Shown here piece by piece: positions 30,211 to 38,781 of a DNA stretch of 64,000 bases. The notes beneath the pieces were generated by a model. It made no database searches. It saw only the letters and a list, made by a program, of their open reading frames with translations, and was not told the origin of the DNA. The position numbers and the translations under genes were made by a program. Source of the stretch: Ruminiclostridium herbifermentans (GTDB lineage Bacteria; Bacillota; Clostridia; Acetivibrionales; DSM-1351); the NCBI RefSeq assembly GCF_005473905.2, contig NZ_CP061336.1, positions 3,278,501 to 3,342,500 on the forward strand. The letters run 5' to 3'. Positions within the stretch are counted from its first letter, which is position 1. Each line of letters begins with the position of its first letter.

Positions 30211-31270
30211 TTGGATTGTCCTCCTTGTTTAATTTCCTAGATACACTGCTTTTTGATTCCCCTTTCAACTTTTCTATTTCTCGTACAGAAAAACCCATTT
30301 CATGTAACTGAGAAATATTTATTCCATCGATACTCCCAATCATGCTGTTAAACATTCTACGTAAATAGTCATTTTCTGAATTCAAATCACTAAAAGCAAG
30401 AGAGGTTTTTATTATATTTTTAAGTTCCCCAGGATAAGGTATTTTCTTTGATAGGGTCAAAATTTTTTTAAACAATCGAGTATCCTTTGAAATTCCTTTA
30501 AAATTCTTAACAAATGAAGAAAAATAATATTGTGCAATCTCTATTAAATCTTCCTTAGTATATCGATCAAAATTAATTATTGCATCAAATCTTCTAACTA
30601 ATGCTTTGTCAAAGTTTGGAAACAAGTTTGTTGTTGCAATGATTACAATCTCTTTATTTAAATCAGTCAATCTATCTAATTCGCGCAAAATGGTCGATGT
30701 AACCCTTCCCATTTCTCTTACATCATTAGAATTGATACGATCTAGCGCTATCACATCAATTTCATCAAATAATATAACTACTTTATTAGGTTGTGGAAGC
30801 ATATTTATTTCATTAAATACTGTAGCAATATTCTTATTTGTTTGTCCTAATTTGCTATCAATTAGATTCTCAAAATCCACACAGAATAATGCTCTATCCA
30901 ATAAGCGTGCAACCTGTTTAACTGCTTCTGTTTTCCCACTACCTGGTAATCCCTCAAATAAAAACTTATTAATCCCAATATTATGATTAACCGCATTAAT
31001 AATCCCCTTTATATCTTCTGATATTACAGACGGTAAATATAAAGGTTCAATTACACGTGTATCCAGCTGTTTTAAAAATTCACTTTCGAAATCACTTCCT
31101 TGTGGCATATAAAGATTTGATTCAGCTATTAAACTCATAATATATTCAGCTAACTGATCATCCCCAATGCTATCAAAATACCTCGCAATATTTATAGCTT
31201 CATTTCTAAAACCATTCTCATTTCTTTCAACATGATATTTTATTAGATTTAAAACATTTTGTTTCTTCAC
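30203..31270 (-). CDS. AAA+ ATPase, IetA-like defence component
   Basis: 355 residues. After about 100 residues comes an AAA module with Walker A FEGLPGSGKTEAVKQ (about 105-119), Walker B VVILFDEIDVIALDR (about 164-178), sensor-1 IVIIATTN and a RRFD arginine-finger segment. A short C-terminal helical part ends in GFSVREIEKLKG. The frame is open to 31336, but that region contains the promoter; the GTG at 31268-31270 follows GGAGG by 8 bases and is the likely start. It is first of a three-gene operon with the subtilase and the propeller-like gene and probably regulates or feeds the protease. Confidence 0.85.
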   Translation of the reverse strand: MKKQNVLNLIKYHVERNENGFRNEAINIARYFDSIGDDQLAEYIMSLIAESNLYMPQGSDFESEFLKQLDTRVIEPLYLPSVISEDIKGIINAVNHNIGINKFLFEGLPGSGKTEAVKQVARLLDRALFCVDFENLIDSKLGQTNKNIATVFNEINMLPQPNKVVILFDEIDVIALDRINSNDVREMGRVTSTILRELDRLTDLNKEIVIIATTNLFPNFDKALVRRFDAIINFDRYTKEDLIEIAQYYFSSFVKNFKGISKDTRLFKKILTLSKKIPYPGELKNIIKTSLAFSDLNSENDYLRRMFNSMIGSIDGINISQLHEMGFSVREIEKLKGESKSSVSRKLNKEDNPNE

Positions 31271-31294
31271 ATTAGCCACCTCCAGCTTTCTTTT

Positions 31295-31323
31295 ATAATA
31301 TAATATGCTGGGACGAAAGTCAA
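31295..31323 (-). promoter_or_regulatory. Promoter of the IetAS-like operon with two GGGAC boxes
   Basis: Minus strand -35 TTGACT (31318-31323), 17-bp spacer, -10 TATTAT (31295-31300); the ATPase start codon follows within about 25 bases. On the plus strand GGGAC occurs at 31310-31314 and 31330-31334, exactly 20 bp apart, one inside the spacer and one just upstream of the -35, a layout expected of an operator. Confidence 0.6.
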
Positions 31324-31421
31324 TATTTTGGGACAATTAATACAAAATTTAAAAACATCTACTTAAATCATAGCTACTTAGATTTATGCTCGTATAGAAC
31401 AAAATAAATAAACTAACTAGA

Positions 31422-31465
31422 TAGTATGATTCTTGCTTTGTACGATTGGCTACGCCATCATACTA
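31422..31465. repeat. Short inverted repeat in the gap before the metallopeptidase gene
   Basis: TAGTATGAT (31422-31430) is perfectly complementary to ATCATACTA (31457-31465). The bases before it (AACAAAATAAATAAACTAAC from 31399) resemble those bordering the repeat at 15767, so this may be a third, diverged family member. Confidence 0.45.
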
Positions 31466-31484
31466 AAGTCAACTAAACTTTCGA

Positions 31485-32201
31485 TTACAAATCCATCTTT
31501 ATACCGTTATTTTTAAGCCATTCTTTCCTGCTGCTGTAATCAGGTAGCACAGCAGCAACAATGTCCCAAAACTTCTGTGAATGACCACGCTCTATCAGGT
31601 GGGCCATTTCGTGAGCTACTATATAATCCAAAACAGGCGATGGAGCCATGATACTTTTCCAATTGAATAATAGTTCCCCCTTGCTTGTGCAACTTGCCCA
31701 ACGCTTTTGCTGATCTTTGACCTTTATTTGCGTTGGTTTAACATGGAATTTGCTCTGATAGAACTTCACTCTTTCTCTGATTTTCTCTAGAGCTTTTTGC
31801 TTATACCATTGCTCAAGAGCATTGTGTATTTCAGCTTCATCCCAAGAAGCTACCACAACCTGGAATCTTCCGTTAATTAAGCCAACTCGTGGCCGTTCAA
31901 TCCCTAGCTCGACAGTGACCTGCATGGAGTAATTCCTTCCCAGGTACATGAAAGACTCTCCGTTGACCATTTCTCTCTTAATTGGAATATAAGCCATATC
32001 TCGCATAGCAAAAAGCCGCTGGACAATCCAGCTGGCTCTACTTCTGACCTTGTTCAAGATAGCTTCTTCGGATGCACTTTCAGGAGCCACAACATGAACT
32101 AAATCTGGAGGCTCAACACTAATCTCCATAGTCCTTCTTCTGGAGGAATATGTCACATCATATGTAATTGTCTTTGTCCCATACTGGAAGGACATTTGCA
32201 T
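31485..32201 (-). CDS. YgjP-like (DUF45) M48-type metallopeptidase
   Basis: 238 residues. The zinc site reads VAHEMAHLIERGHS (about 189-202; HExxH plus a downstream His), preceded by RWASCTSKGELLFNWK (about 165-180), the usual YgjP pattern. Genes of this family frequently follow hsdR in type I restriction loci, which agrees with the hsdR fragment on the far side of the neighbouring IS21 element. The start has no ribosome binding site: the IS ends 28 bases upstream and has replaced the native 5' context, so expression is doubtful. Confidence 0.82.
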   Translation of the reverse strand: MQMSFQYGTKTITYDVTYSSRRRTMEISVEPPDLVHVVAPESASEEAILNKVRSRASWIVQRLFAMRDMAYIPIKREMVNGESFMYLGRNYSMQVTVELGIERPRVGLINGRFQVVVASWDEAEIHNALEQWYKQKALEKIRERVKFYQSKFHVKPTQIKVKDQQKRWASCTSKGELLFNWKSIMAPSPVLDYIVAHEMAHLIERGHSQKFWDIVAAVLPDYSSRKEWLKNNGIKMDL

Positions 32202-32259
32202 ATATATCTATAAACTGTCAAGGAAAAATGTATAAAAAGTATTAAATAATTATGTACAA

Positions 32260-33012
32260 CTATTCTCCTTGCTTCATATGATCCTTTAATCTGTATGACT
32301 TTCCAGATATAGATATTACATGTGCATGGTGCAATACCCTGTCAAGTATTGCATTGGCTACAACTGCGTCATAGAATACACCATCCCATTCGTTGAAATT
32401 CATGTTTGTTGTAAGAATGGTACTTTTTCTCTCATATCTCATATCTATAAGCTGAAAAAACATATTAGAATCTTCTTTATCAATGGGTAAGTAGCCAAGT
32501 TCATCAATGATAAGTAGTCTGTAATGGCAGAAGTGTCTGAGTCTTACATCAAGTCTGTTTTCCAGTTTTGCTTTCTTTAGTTGCTGCAATAAATCATGAC
32601 ATTTGATAAAATATGTGCTAGTACGTTTCTTTGCTGCAGCTATTCCTATTGATGTTGCCAGATGAGTCTTTCCAACACCACTTGGACCAAGAAATACTAT
32701 ATTCTCATTTCTTTCAAGAAAACCAAGCGTGCAAAGTTCTTGTATTTCTTGCTGATTTACTGACGGCTGAAAATTGAAATCATAATCTTTCAATTCCTTT
32801 ACAAAAGGAAATGCTGCTGCTTTAATCATAGATCTAGATGCTTTGGCCTCCTTAAAATCAACTTCGTAATTACTAAGTCTCAGTAGTCCTTCTGTAAACG
32901 AAAGATTGTTGGATGTCACAAAATTAGATATTTCATCAAGATGAATTACCATTTGCCCAAGACCAAGAATTTCCATGTTCCGGCATAGCTGGTTGTATGT
33001 ACTGTTATTCAT
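32260..33012 (-). CDS. istB: IS21 family ATP-binding helper IstB
   Basis: 250 residues, a DnaA/DnaC-like AAA ATPase that directs the IstA transposase to target DNA. Walker A is FLGPSGVGKTHLATSIG (about 106-122), Walker B LLIIDELGYLPID (about 168-180), sensor-1 TTNMNFNEW. Full length and apparently intact. It starts inside the last codons of istA (ATGAATAA) with AGGAG upstream. Confidence 0.94.
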   Translation of the reverse strand: MNNSTYNQLCRNMEILGLGQMVIHLDEISNFVTSNNLSFTEGLLRLSNYEVDFKEAKASRSMIKAAAFPFVKELKDYDFNFQPSVNQQEIQELCTLGFLERNENIVFLGPSGVGKTHLATSIGIAAAKKRTSTYFIKCHDLLQQLKKAKLENRLDVRLRHFCHYRLLIIDELGYLPIDKEDSNMFFQLIDMRYERKSTILTTNMNFNEWDGVFYDAVVANAILDRVLHHAHVISISGKSYRLKDHMKQGE

Positions 33013-34297
33013 AACTATATACTTCTCCTATAACCTGTAAGTTTTCTTTTGCCCGCTCATTTATATTTTCTTCCTTAAATGCATGCGATTTTCTTGCTAT
33101 AGCAGTATAGTGTTCTGTAAAATAATTTAGTTTCTTTTTACTAAGGGTATGGATAGTTATTAATTCCATGTTATAATAAACATGTATGTAACCATCATAC
33201 ACTTGTAAAGTAAGAGTTTTTCCAATGTATTCTGGTGGTACAGAATACTGGCATTCATTATGGTTGAACATGCTGGATGAATTTACTTTTACTTTATGTG
33301 GAGTTATTTGATAAGGCTTTCTTATGGTATCGGCTGGTAAGCTTCCTAAGAAAGCTTTTTCCTTGTTGAAATACATTAATGGAATACGACCTGTACCTTG
33401 ATTTACCTGCATGTTTACTCTGTTATTTATTCGTGTGACCAACTCATTAAGTTCCTTGTAATCAAGTTTTCCATTGTAGGCTCTTATCTCATCAAGTAGT
33501 TTCATTGGTGCTTCTACTTTGGCTTTTGTTCTTGGTCTTCCTGCAATACAAGGGTGCACCTTAAAACCATAATCATCCGCAAACTGCTTAAATTTTATAT
33601 TTATTTTCCCTTCTGTATACTCTGTTCTTGGCTCATCCATAACTGTTTTCATATTATCGGTGACAATCTCACTTGGAACACCTCCAAACGTGTTAAACGC
33701 ATCATCAAGGAATGAAAATAATATATCCTGTGTTTTTGATAGAGATACCCTGTACACTCTAAAACGTGAATATGACAGCAATAATACAAATATGTTTACT
33801 TCTATTATTTCACCTGTTGAAAGAGTAAATCGTATAGACTCTTTCCAGTCTAGTTGTGCTTGTTGACCCATTCCTGTTTCATAACGTATGGTTACGTTAT
33901 TTGCGTTTGAAGGTCTGCTTTTTTTGAAATATGAGTCTAGTTCAGGATATTTTCTTAGATAGTAGCAGAAATTCACATAAGACCCTTCATAAGAATGATT
34001 GTCTACTAGGTATTGCCATAAAACTCTTCTGTAATAAAATATCTGCTGGCTGTTATCAGATAGAAGCTCTGCAATAATGTCATAGTAAGCAGTGATACAA
34101 TTCACGCATTCTCTGGATTTGGCCTTATGAAAGCCATTAATGTATTTATCAACTGTACGCCTATCGACATCAAGTTCCCTTGCGATCTGGCTTTTATTAA
34201 CTTTCAATGTTGTATCCTCCATAAATGGTTTTAACTTATAAAGATCCTTGACAGTTTGAATATTTAAATCTGTTATGATACTACTTTTGATAATCAT
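33005..34297 (-). CDS. istA: IS21 family transposase IstA
   Basis: 430 residues. An N-terminal helix-turn-helix (KVNKSQIARELDVDRRTVD, about 33-51) is followed by an rve/DDE catalytic core: Asp in QLDWKESI, Asp in EIVTDNMKTV and Glu in RTKAKVEAPM. The C-terminal beta-barrel DNA-binding domain follows. Length and motifs are normal, so the element may be active. AGGAGGTACCCTA precedes the ATG. Confidence 0.94.
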   Translation of the reverse strand: MIIKSSIITDLNIQTVKDLYKLKPFMEDTTLKVNKSQIARELDVDRRTVDKYINGFHKAKSRECVNCITAYYDIIAELLSDNSQQIFYYRRVLWQYLVDNHSYEGSYVNFCYYLRKYPELDSYFKKSRPSNANNVTIRYETGMGQQAQLDWKESIRFTLSTGEIIEVNIFVLLLSYSRFRVYRVSLSKTQDILFSFLDDAFNTFGGVPSEIVTDNMKTVMDEPRTEYTEGKINIKFKQFADDYGFKVHPCIAGRPRTKAKVEAPMKLLDEIRAYNGKLDYKELNELVTRINNRVNMQVNQGTGRIPLMYFNKEKAFLGSLPADTIRKPYQITPHKVKVNSSSMFNHNECQYSVPPEYIGKTLTLQVYDGYIHVYYNMELITIHTLSKKKLNYFTEHYTAIARKSHAFKEENINERAKENLQVIGEVYSYE

Positions 34298-34393
34298 TAG
34301 GGTACCTCCTTTTGTACCCTGTAATCATACCATTTGTACATTTTTATTTAATATTATTTGTACATTATTAATTATAACTTTATAATATCTACC

Positions 34394-35575
34394 TCAATCC
34401 AGAACAGCGTAATGTTTCTTCGCCAGCATCAAAAGCGGCTGCACTAGCTGTTTTCGTATATTCATCTTAATTTGCTTAAAATATCGGGTGTTCAGCATCA
34501 TATAGATAGCCCGTTCAATATCTCCTGTCTTTGTAAGGTTTGTCGTCCAATCCACAACATAATTCTGCCGGATGATCTCGGACACATCTTTCGCAATCCC
34601 CTTTGAGAGCTCAATTATATCTTGGCTGATGTATTCAGCAGCATCTTCCTTTACACAATTTGCCGTAGCTGTAACATCTGCTGATTCGCTTAAATATTTC
34701 TTAACGGTTTCAAAGAAGGCATATTCCTCCACAGACAGTCCCAGAGCATTCGCCTCATGCTGCTCGCCCTTTTGCATATGCCCATTGATAAACTCTTCGA
34801 GCTGCTTTTTTCGCTCCACCCAGTTATTTTTAGTCTCCTCCAGAAGCTGCTGCAACTTTTCCAGAAGACTTGTATAATAGACAGGGTTATCATCCATTTT
34901 GACATGGATAACATTCTTGATAGCATGTTCCATGGCTGAAGCAACAGCTTCATCAGATTTAAGTGTTTTCATCTTTGAAGAGAAATCCGAATCAAACAGC
35001 GTCACTGGTGCAATCCACTGACGGACTCCTAAAGACTCTAAATGCTCCGAAATCAGCTTCTTGACCTTTTCCCCATAGTCAGCAATATCTAGTTCTTTCC
35101 CAGGCTCAAAGCGTGCTTTTGCCGCTGCTCGGATATAACCCAGCCATCGCAGGTCATTGATGTGCTCTGTTGGTACATGGGCAGGCAGAATCTGTTCCAT
35201 CGTTGACGCAAACCGTTTATACGCCAGTTCAAACTCGGCACGCTTGTCCTCGGGCTCGATTATTCTGACGAGAGCATCCAAATTATCTTTTTCTACCCCA
35301 ACAAACATTGCCATGACTGCTTCACGATACGATAACATTTGTTTAAAAATGGAATCCAGTGACTCCATAGGCTGGCCGAGCTCTTCACGGTCAAAAATGG
35401 CCAGAGCCTCCTCTAGGAAGTCTGTTACACCATAATAATCAACTACATAGCCACATTTCTTTTTTTCACCACAGGTTCGGTTCACCCGGACAATAGCCTG
35501 TAGTAGACCATGCTCTTTAAGAGGTCTATCCAAATACATAACCTGCTCAATAGGAGCATAAAAATATTTTTTCCC
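34394..35575 (-). pseudogene. hsdR remnant (type I restriction subunit R, C-terminal third)
   Basis: The homologous part begins at about APIEQVMYLDRPL, follows with LLQAIVRVNRT (SF2 helicase motif VI) and continues through the helical C-terminal domain to a normal end (YAVLD, stop at 34394-34396). HsdR is usually about 1000 residues with an N-terminal nuclease and two RecA-like motor domains; here all but roughly the last 390 residues are missing. Upstream of the junction near 35560-35575 the sequence belongs to the KASIII-like gene. No hsdM or hsdS is in the window. It cannot restrict DNA alone. Confidence 0.85.
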
Positions 35576-36575
35576 CTGCATTCTTGTACAATAATGCACA
35601 CATATTATAACCTGCACCTACACTACAAAAGACGTTATATTTATCAGGAATTATTTTATTATTAAGTAAAGCATGATAATAAGAAAATATTGGACTAGTG
35701 CAACCTGTATAACCATATATCTCTCCAACAAAGGTTGTTTTTTCAAATGGTGTATTTAATTTTTCTAATGTTTCTGCAATTTCTGCTTTACAAAATTGAG
35801 AAAACATAAAATGATCAATATCAGTTATATCAACTTTATTTAAAAATAGCATATTTAAAATTAAATCTTTCCATCTATCAGAAAAGAAACTCACATCATG
35901 TGGTATAAATTGTAATTTTTTATTTAGACTATCTATATTATCTTTACTTATATTAGAAGTTCCACAAATAGGATATTGTATATAATGGTTTAATGCTGAA
36001 TCTGTAAAATAATTTGAGTTTATAAATCCAAATTCTCTATTACTATCTACTAATTCTAATAATACAGCGCATGCTCCATCAGCAAATGAGCCATAAGCAA
36101 CTGTATCGTCTGGTCTTGCAATATTGAGAATATTAGCACTTCCTATAACTAATCCATATGATATTTTTTTAGATTTCATAAAAGTTTGTGCCATATCTAA
36201 AGCAGATATCATTCCGATACAATTAGAATTTAAATCGACATTTATATTTGCATTAACAGTACCCAACATGTTATGTAATCTTAAAGCATTAGTAGTAATT
36301 AAATATTCAGGTGTGTCTGATACAAAGTATAATAAATCAATATCTTTTGGTTTAACATTAGAAATGTCAAATATTTTTTTACCAACCTCATAACCCATTG
36401 ATAACGAATTTTCATATTCACTTGCTTTGTATCTAATATTTCTGCCAAGATGGTTTAATAACCCTGTAATTTCAATATCTTGTTTTTTAAAATGATCGAT
36501 GATTTCTTCATTCGTTACTTTTGTTTTAGGGTGATATATACTCACACTTTTAATTATTACATTATGGTATTTCAT
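35547..36575 (-). CDS. KASIII (FabH)-like thiolase-fold protein lacking two catalytic residues
   Basis: 342 residues with the FabH/chalcone-synthase fold. Cys119 in NSNCIGMISALDMAQ keeps the nucleophile position; GSFADGACAVLLE and the C-terminal SVGAGYNMCALLY are family-like. The active-site His is replaced (FMFSQFCK, Ser259 for HQ) and the Asn as well (YGYTGCTSP, Tyr289 for GN). It may therefore transfer acyl groups rather than condense malonyl-ACP (inference). The last about ten residues (after YKNAG) run into former hsdR sequence, so the natural C-terminus was altered. GGAGACTAAAA precedes the ATG. No other lipid or polyketide gene is adjacent. Confidence 0.82.
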   Translation of the reverse strand: MKYHNVIIKSVSIYHPKTKVTNEEIIDHFKKQDIEITGLLNHLGRNIRYKASEYENSLSMGYEVGKKIFDISNVKPKDIDLLYFVSDTPEYLITTNALRLHNMLGTVNANINVDLNSNCIGMISALDMAQTFMKSKKISYGLVIGSANILNIARPDDTVAYGSFADGACAVLLELVDSNREFGFINSNYFTDSALNHYIQYPICGTSNISKDNIDSLNKKLQFIPHDVSFFSDRWKDLILNMLFLNKVDITDIDHFMFSQFCKAEIAETLEKLNTPFEKTTFVGEIYGYTGCTSPIFSYYHALLNNKIIPDKYNVFCSVGAGYNMCALLYKNAGEKIFLCSY

Positions 36576-36697
36576 TTTTAGTCTCCTTCCTTTTTAAATT
36601 ATTCGATTATAATACAAATTATATAATATATGTAAGTATTTCGTAACATAATAATACAACAATTGCAATAAAATGTAATATATTGATATTTGCCGCA

Positions 36698-36925
36698 CAG
36701 ATTCATAAGCGGTTTGTATTTATTCATCCTTTCATAGATGGAAACGGAAGAGTTGCAAGGTTGCTAATGAATACAGCGCTTATCCAAGATGGTTATACAG
36801 GCCATAATTCCACCAATCTTACGGCATGAGTATATTAGCTTGTTGGAGCAGTCTCATAAAAATAATCAACCTTTTATGGACTTTATTGCAGAGCAGGTTC
36901 TGAGAAGGAGATCATACACCTACTG
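36698..36925 (+). pseudogene. fic remnant (Fic AMPylase), truncated and frameshifted
   Basis: On the plus strand one frame reads [18 protein letters not shown] followed by [16 protein letters not shown], the Fic motif HPFxxGNGR, and after a frameshift near 36795 another reads [20 protein letters not shown] and ends about FIAEQVLRR. The N-terminal part is missing and no start codon exists. Fic proteins add AMP or other groups to target proteins and are frequent in toxin-antitoxin and defence regions. Confidence 0.8.
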
Positions 36926-37455
36926 CATATCCCTCTTCCTAAACTGCCATAAACCAAAATACTCGTTACTATACTGGTACAGTTTATTATTTTAGGATCA
37001 CAATGTCATAATAAAGCATAGAACAAGTCAAATTTAGCAGTCTCTTACCTACGGTTTTGATATGGATAAACAATTAAGACCCTGAAACAAGTCTAAATAA
37101 CTTATCTCAAGGTCTCATCTTCATTTATTTCTTTTGTTTTTGGGGAAAGCCCATTTTACTCTTTTCAGGGAAAGGTGGGGTGCCCTTGCGCAACGTAAAT
37201 AGTTGTAAATTACTCCTGCTAATATGGACAATATCTCTGATGATCAAAAACAGCAGTAGAAAGAATATAAAGAGCCAATCACTCGTTATAGCGATTGGCC
37301 GTTCAAAAATTTCAGTTTACAGTTTTACCCTAGATGTTGATATAGAACATTATTATCTCATTTTGATACCACTTCTTCATAAATACAGTTTACAGAATTT
37401 CTTGCCAATAAAATGTATTCAACAAATTAATATTATCAAAAAAAGATTACCTGCT
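36926..37455. other. 530-base intergenic region with hairpins
   Basis: No gene is supported. AGACC near 37078-37082 pairs with GGTCT at 37111-37115 (terminator-like), and GCCAATC and GATTGGC flank a 12-base loop near 37272-37298. The long plus-strand frame at 37180-37632 overlaps the toxin gene antisense and is disregarded. Confidence 0.4.
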
Positions 37456-37773
37456 TCAAAGAAGTTTCTCATAATTTCGGCGCACATATATAACTCGCGA
37501 AATTGTAATTGTCATATTCTCATTATCTACCTAATAAATCATAATATAGTTTTGCACAATCAATTTTCTATACTCTTGTTTCAAAGTTCTAATTGGTTGA
37601 TAGACTTGGTGAGCATAAGGAAAAGTTGTTAACTTATCGGCTGCCTCAATCATTTCCTCAGCTAGTTTTGTTGCAGCACTAGAATTGCCCAATTCATGAC
37701 TAATATATCTCATAATATCAATCATATCTTGCTTGGCAACTGGCAGATACACAAGTCTATATTTTTCATTCAT
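37456..37773 (-). pseudogene. ParE/RelE-family toxin gene with an internal amber stop
   Basis: The frame from ATG 37773 encodes YRLVYLPVAKQDMIDIMRYI and continues with ParE-like sequence to QNYIMIY, then TAG at 37531-37533. Beyond it the same frame continues with convincing family sequence, VDNENMTITISRVIYVRRNY, and ends with TGA at 37456-37458, giving a normal length of about 105 residues. So a single nonsense change cuts off the last strand, which normally carries active-site residues. It overlaps the antitoxin gene by 8 bases. The shortened product may be inactive. Confidence 0.8.
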
Positions 37774-38032
37774 CGATAGCCTCTTTCAAAGCTTTCAGTA
37801 CATCTTTAGAAGAATAACGCTGATCAGTTAAACTAGCTTCGCGTTCAGCAGCTTGTAGTTTAAAATATACTTCGCTTTCAAATTGTAGATTCTCAAAAGC
37901 CTCCATGCTCAGAACAACCATATCACCATAACCGTTCTTGGTCAAAAAAACAGGCTGTGCAGTTTCGTGCACGATCTTTGAAATTTCTGCAAAATTATTT
38001 CTCAAATCAGATACTGGTCTAATAGTTTTCAT
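37766..38032 (-). CDS. Phd/YefM-family antitoxin
   Basis: 88 residues. The N-terminal DNA-binding part reads IRPVSDLRNNFAEISKIVH and VFLTKNGYGDMVVLSMEAFE, the Phd/YefM signature; the C-terminal helical tail (about residues 50-88) wraps the toxin in this family. GAGGTGGTTTT precedes the ATG. It leads a two-gene operon with the damaged ParE toxin; such pairs autoregulate, but no clear operator was read. Confidence 0.92.
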   Translation of the reverse strand: MKTIRPVSDLRNNFAEISKIVHETAQPVFLTKNGYGDMVVLSMEAFENLQFESEVYFKLQAAEREASLTDQRYSSKDVLKALKEAIDE

Positions 38033-38111
38033 AAAACCACCTCAATAACAATTTAGCATATTTGTGATAAATGAACAACAAAAATCCTACAAAGAAATAT
38101 AGCTTAATATC

Positions 38112-38780
38112 CTATTCTCTTATCAACGTATATATATTATCTCCACCTACATCCATACCATTAAAATATGTAGTACTATTAGCTTCATAATATACGCCAT
38201 AAGTTATTCCACCGCCTCCATCACGAGTTCCTATTATTTGAACCTCTCCGACAGTGGGAACCTTAAAGGATATTGGTTTATTCTTAATCATAAATGGTTC
38301 CCCCATTGGAGTTCCATCAATTACAACCTGAACATAATCACCATCTTCAGCAGCATAATCCCAAATATACATGGTTGTTTCATCATAATTTGATTTATGA
38401 GTTATTGTCAAATCTCCTCCAACATATTTTTCATCACTTGACATTAACCTTGTTCCTACACCTAATGATGTAGACATATGAGTTTTAAGCGCATCTGCAG
38501 CTTGGTCAGTTGTATTTACATAACTTGATGGGTGCCCCATTGAGTATATAATCATACCAACAATAGCCACTGCCATAAAAAATACAGCACTTTTCTTTAC
38601 CCTCTTCACGAAAGCTGGTTGTTCTTTATTATTCTTAGGGTTTGATTTCGGAATATCTTGTATAGAATGCTGTTCATTCTCTAGTGACTTATACTCTAAT
38701 GGTTTATACTCATTTGAATTTACATTATTAGAAACATTCTTGCTATGAGTATTAGACGAAACATCTTTTCTCTCTTCCAT
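38112..38780 (-). CDS. Single-pass membrane protein of unknown function, last gene of the four-AAA operon
   Basis: 222 residues, not recognised. A long polar Asn/Ser/Lys-rich cytoplasmic N-terminus (1-65), one membrane helix (about 67-84, AVFFMAVAIVGMIIYS) and a beta-rich outer domain (about 90-222) with the Gly-rich phrase TRDGGGGITYG. GGGAGAGAT precedes the ATG. It begins one base after the four-helix membrane protein, so the two are co-translated. Its topology suggests an envelope partner of the large ATPase encoded upstream. Confidence 0.6.
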   Translation of the reverse strand: MEERKDVSSNTHSKNVSNNVNSNEYKPLEYKSLENEQHSIQDIPKSNPKNNKEQPAFVKRVKKSAVFFMAVAIVGMIIYSMGHPSSYVNTTDQAADALKTHMSTSLGVGTRLMSSDEKYVGGDLTITHKSNYDETTMYIWDYAAEDGDYVQVVIDGTPMGEPFMIKNKPISFKVPTVGEVQIIGTRDGGGGITYGVYYEANSTTYFNGMDVGGDNIYTLIRE

Positions 38781-38781
38781 T

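Larger units (their letters stand above)
32229..34364 (-). mobile_element. IS21-family insertion sequence
   Basis: About 2.14 kb. The ends are inverted repeats of about 30 bases with few mismatches: the left starts TGTATAAAAAGTATTAAA and the right, read inward, starts TGTACAAATAATATTAAA; both contain a second ATGTACAA about 26 bases in, the multiple-box end typical of IS21. It encodes istA and istB overlapping by 8 bases. I see no matching target duplication at the flanks, so one side may have been rearranged after insertion. Confidence 0.88.

Noticed and set aside
32219-34374. Target-site duplication of the IS21 element
   Set aside because: The flanks (GGAAAAA on the left and TTATTAA on the right) do not match.
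37180-37632. 150-codon plus-strand frame
   Set aside because: It is antisense to the toxin gene and its extension, which match a known family; its own translation resembles nothing.
37456-37773. Amber codon read as pyrrolysine in the toxin
   Set aside because: No pyl genes are visible and a single nonsense mutation in a decaying region is far simpler.
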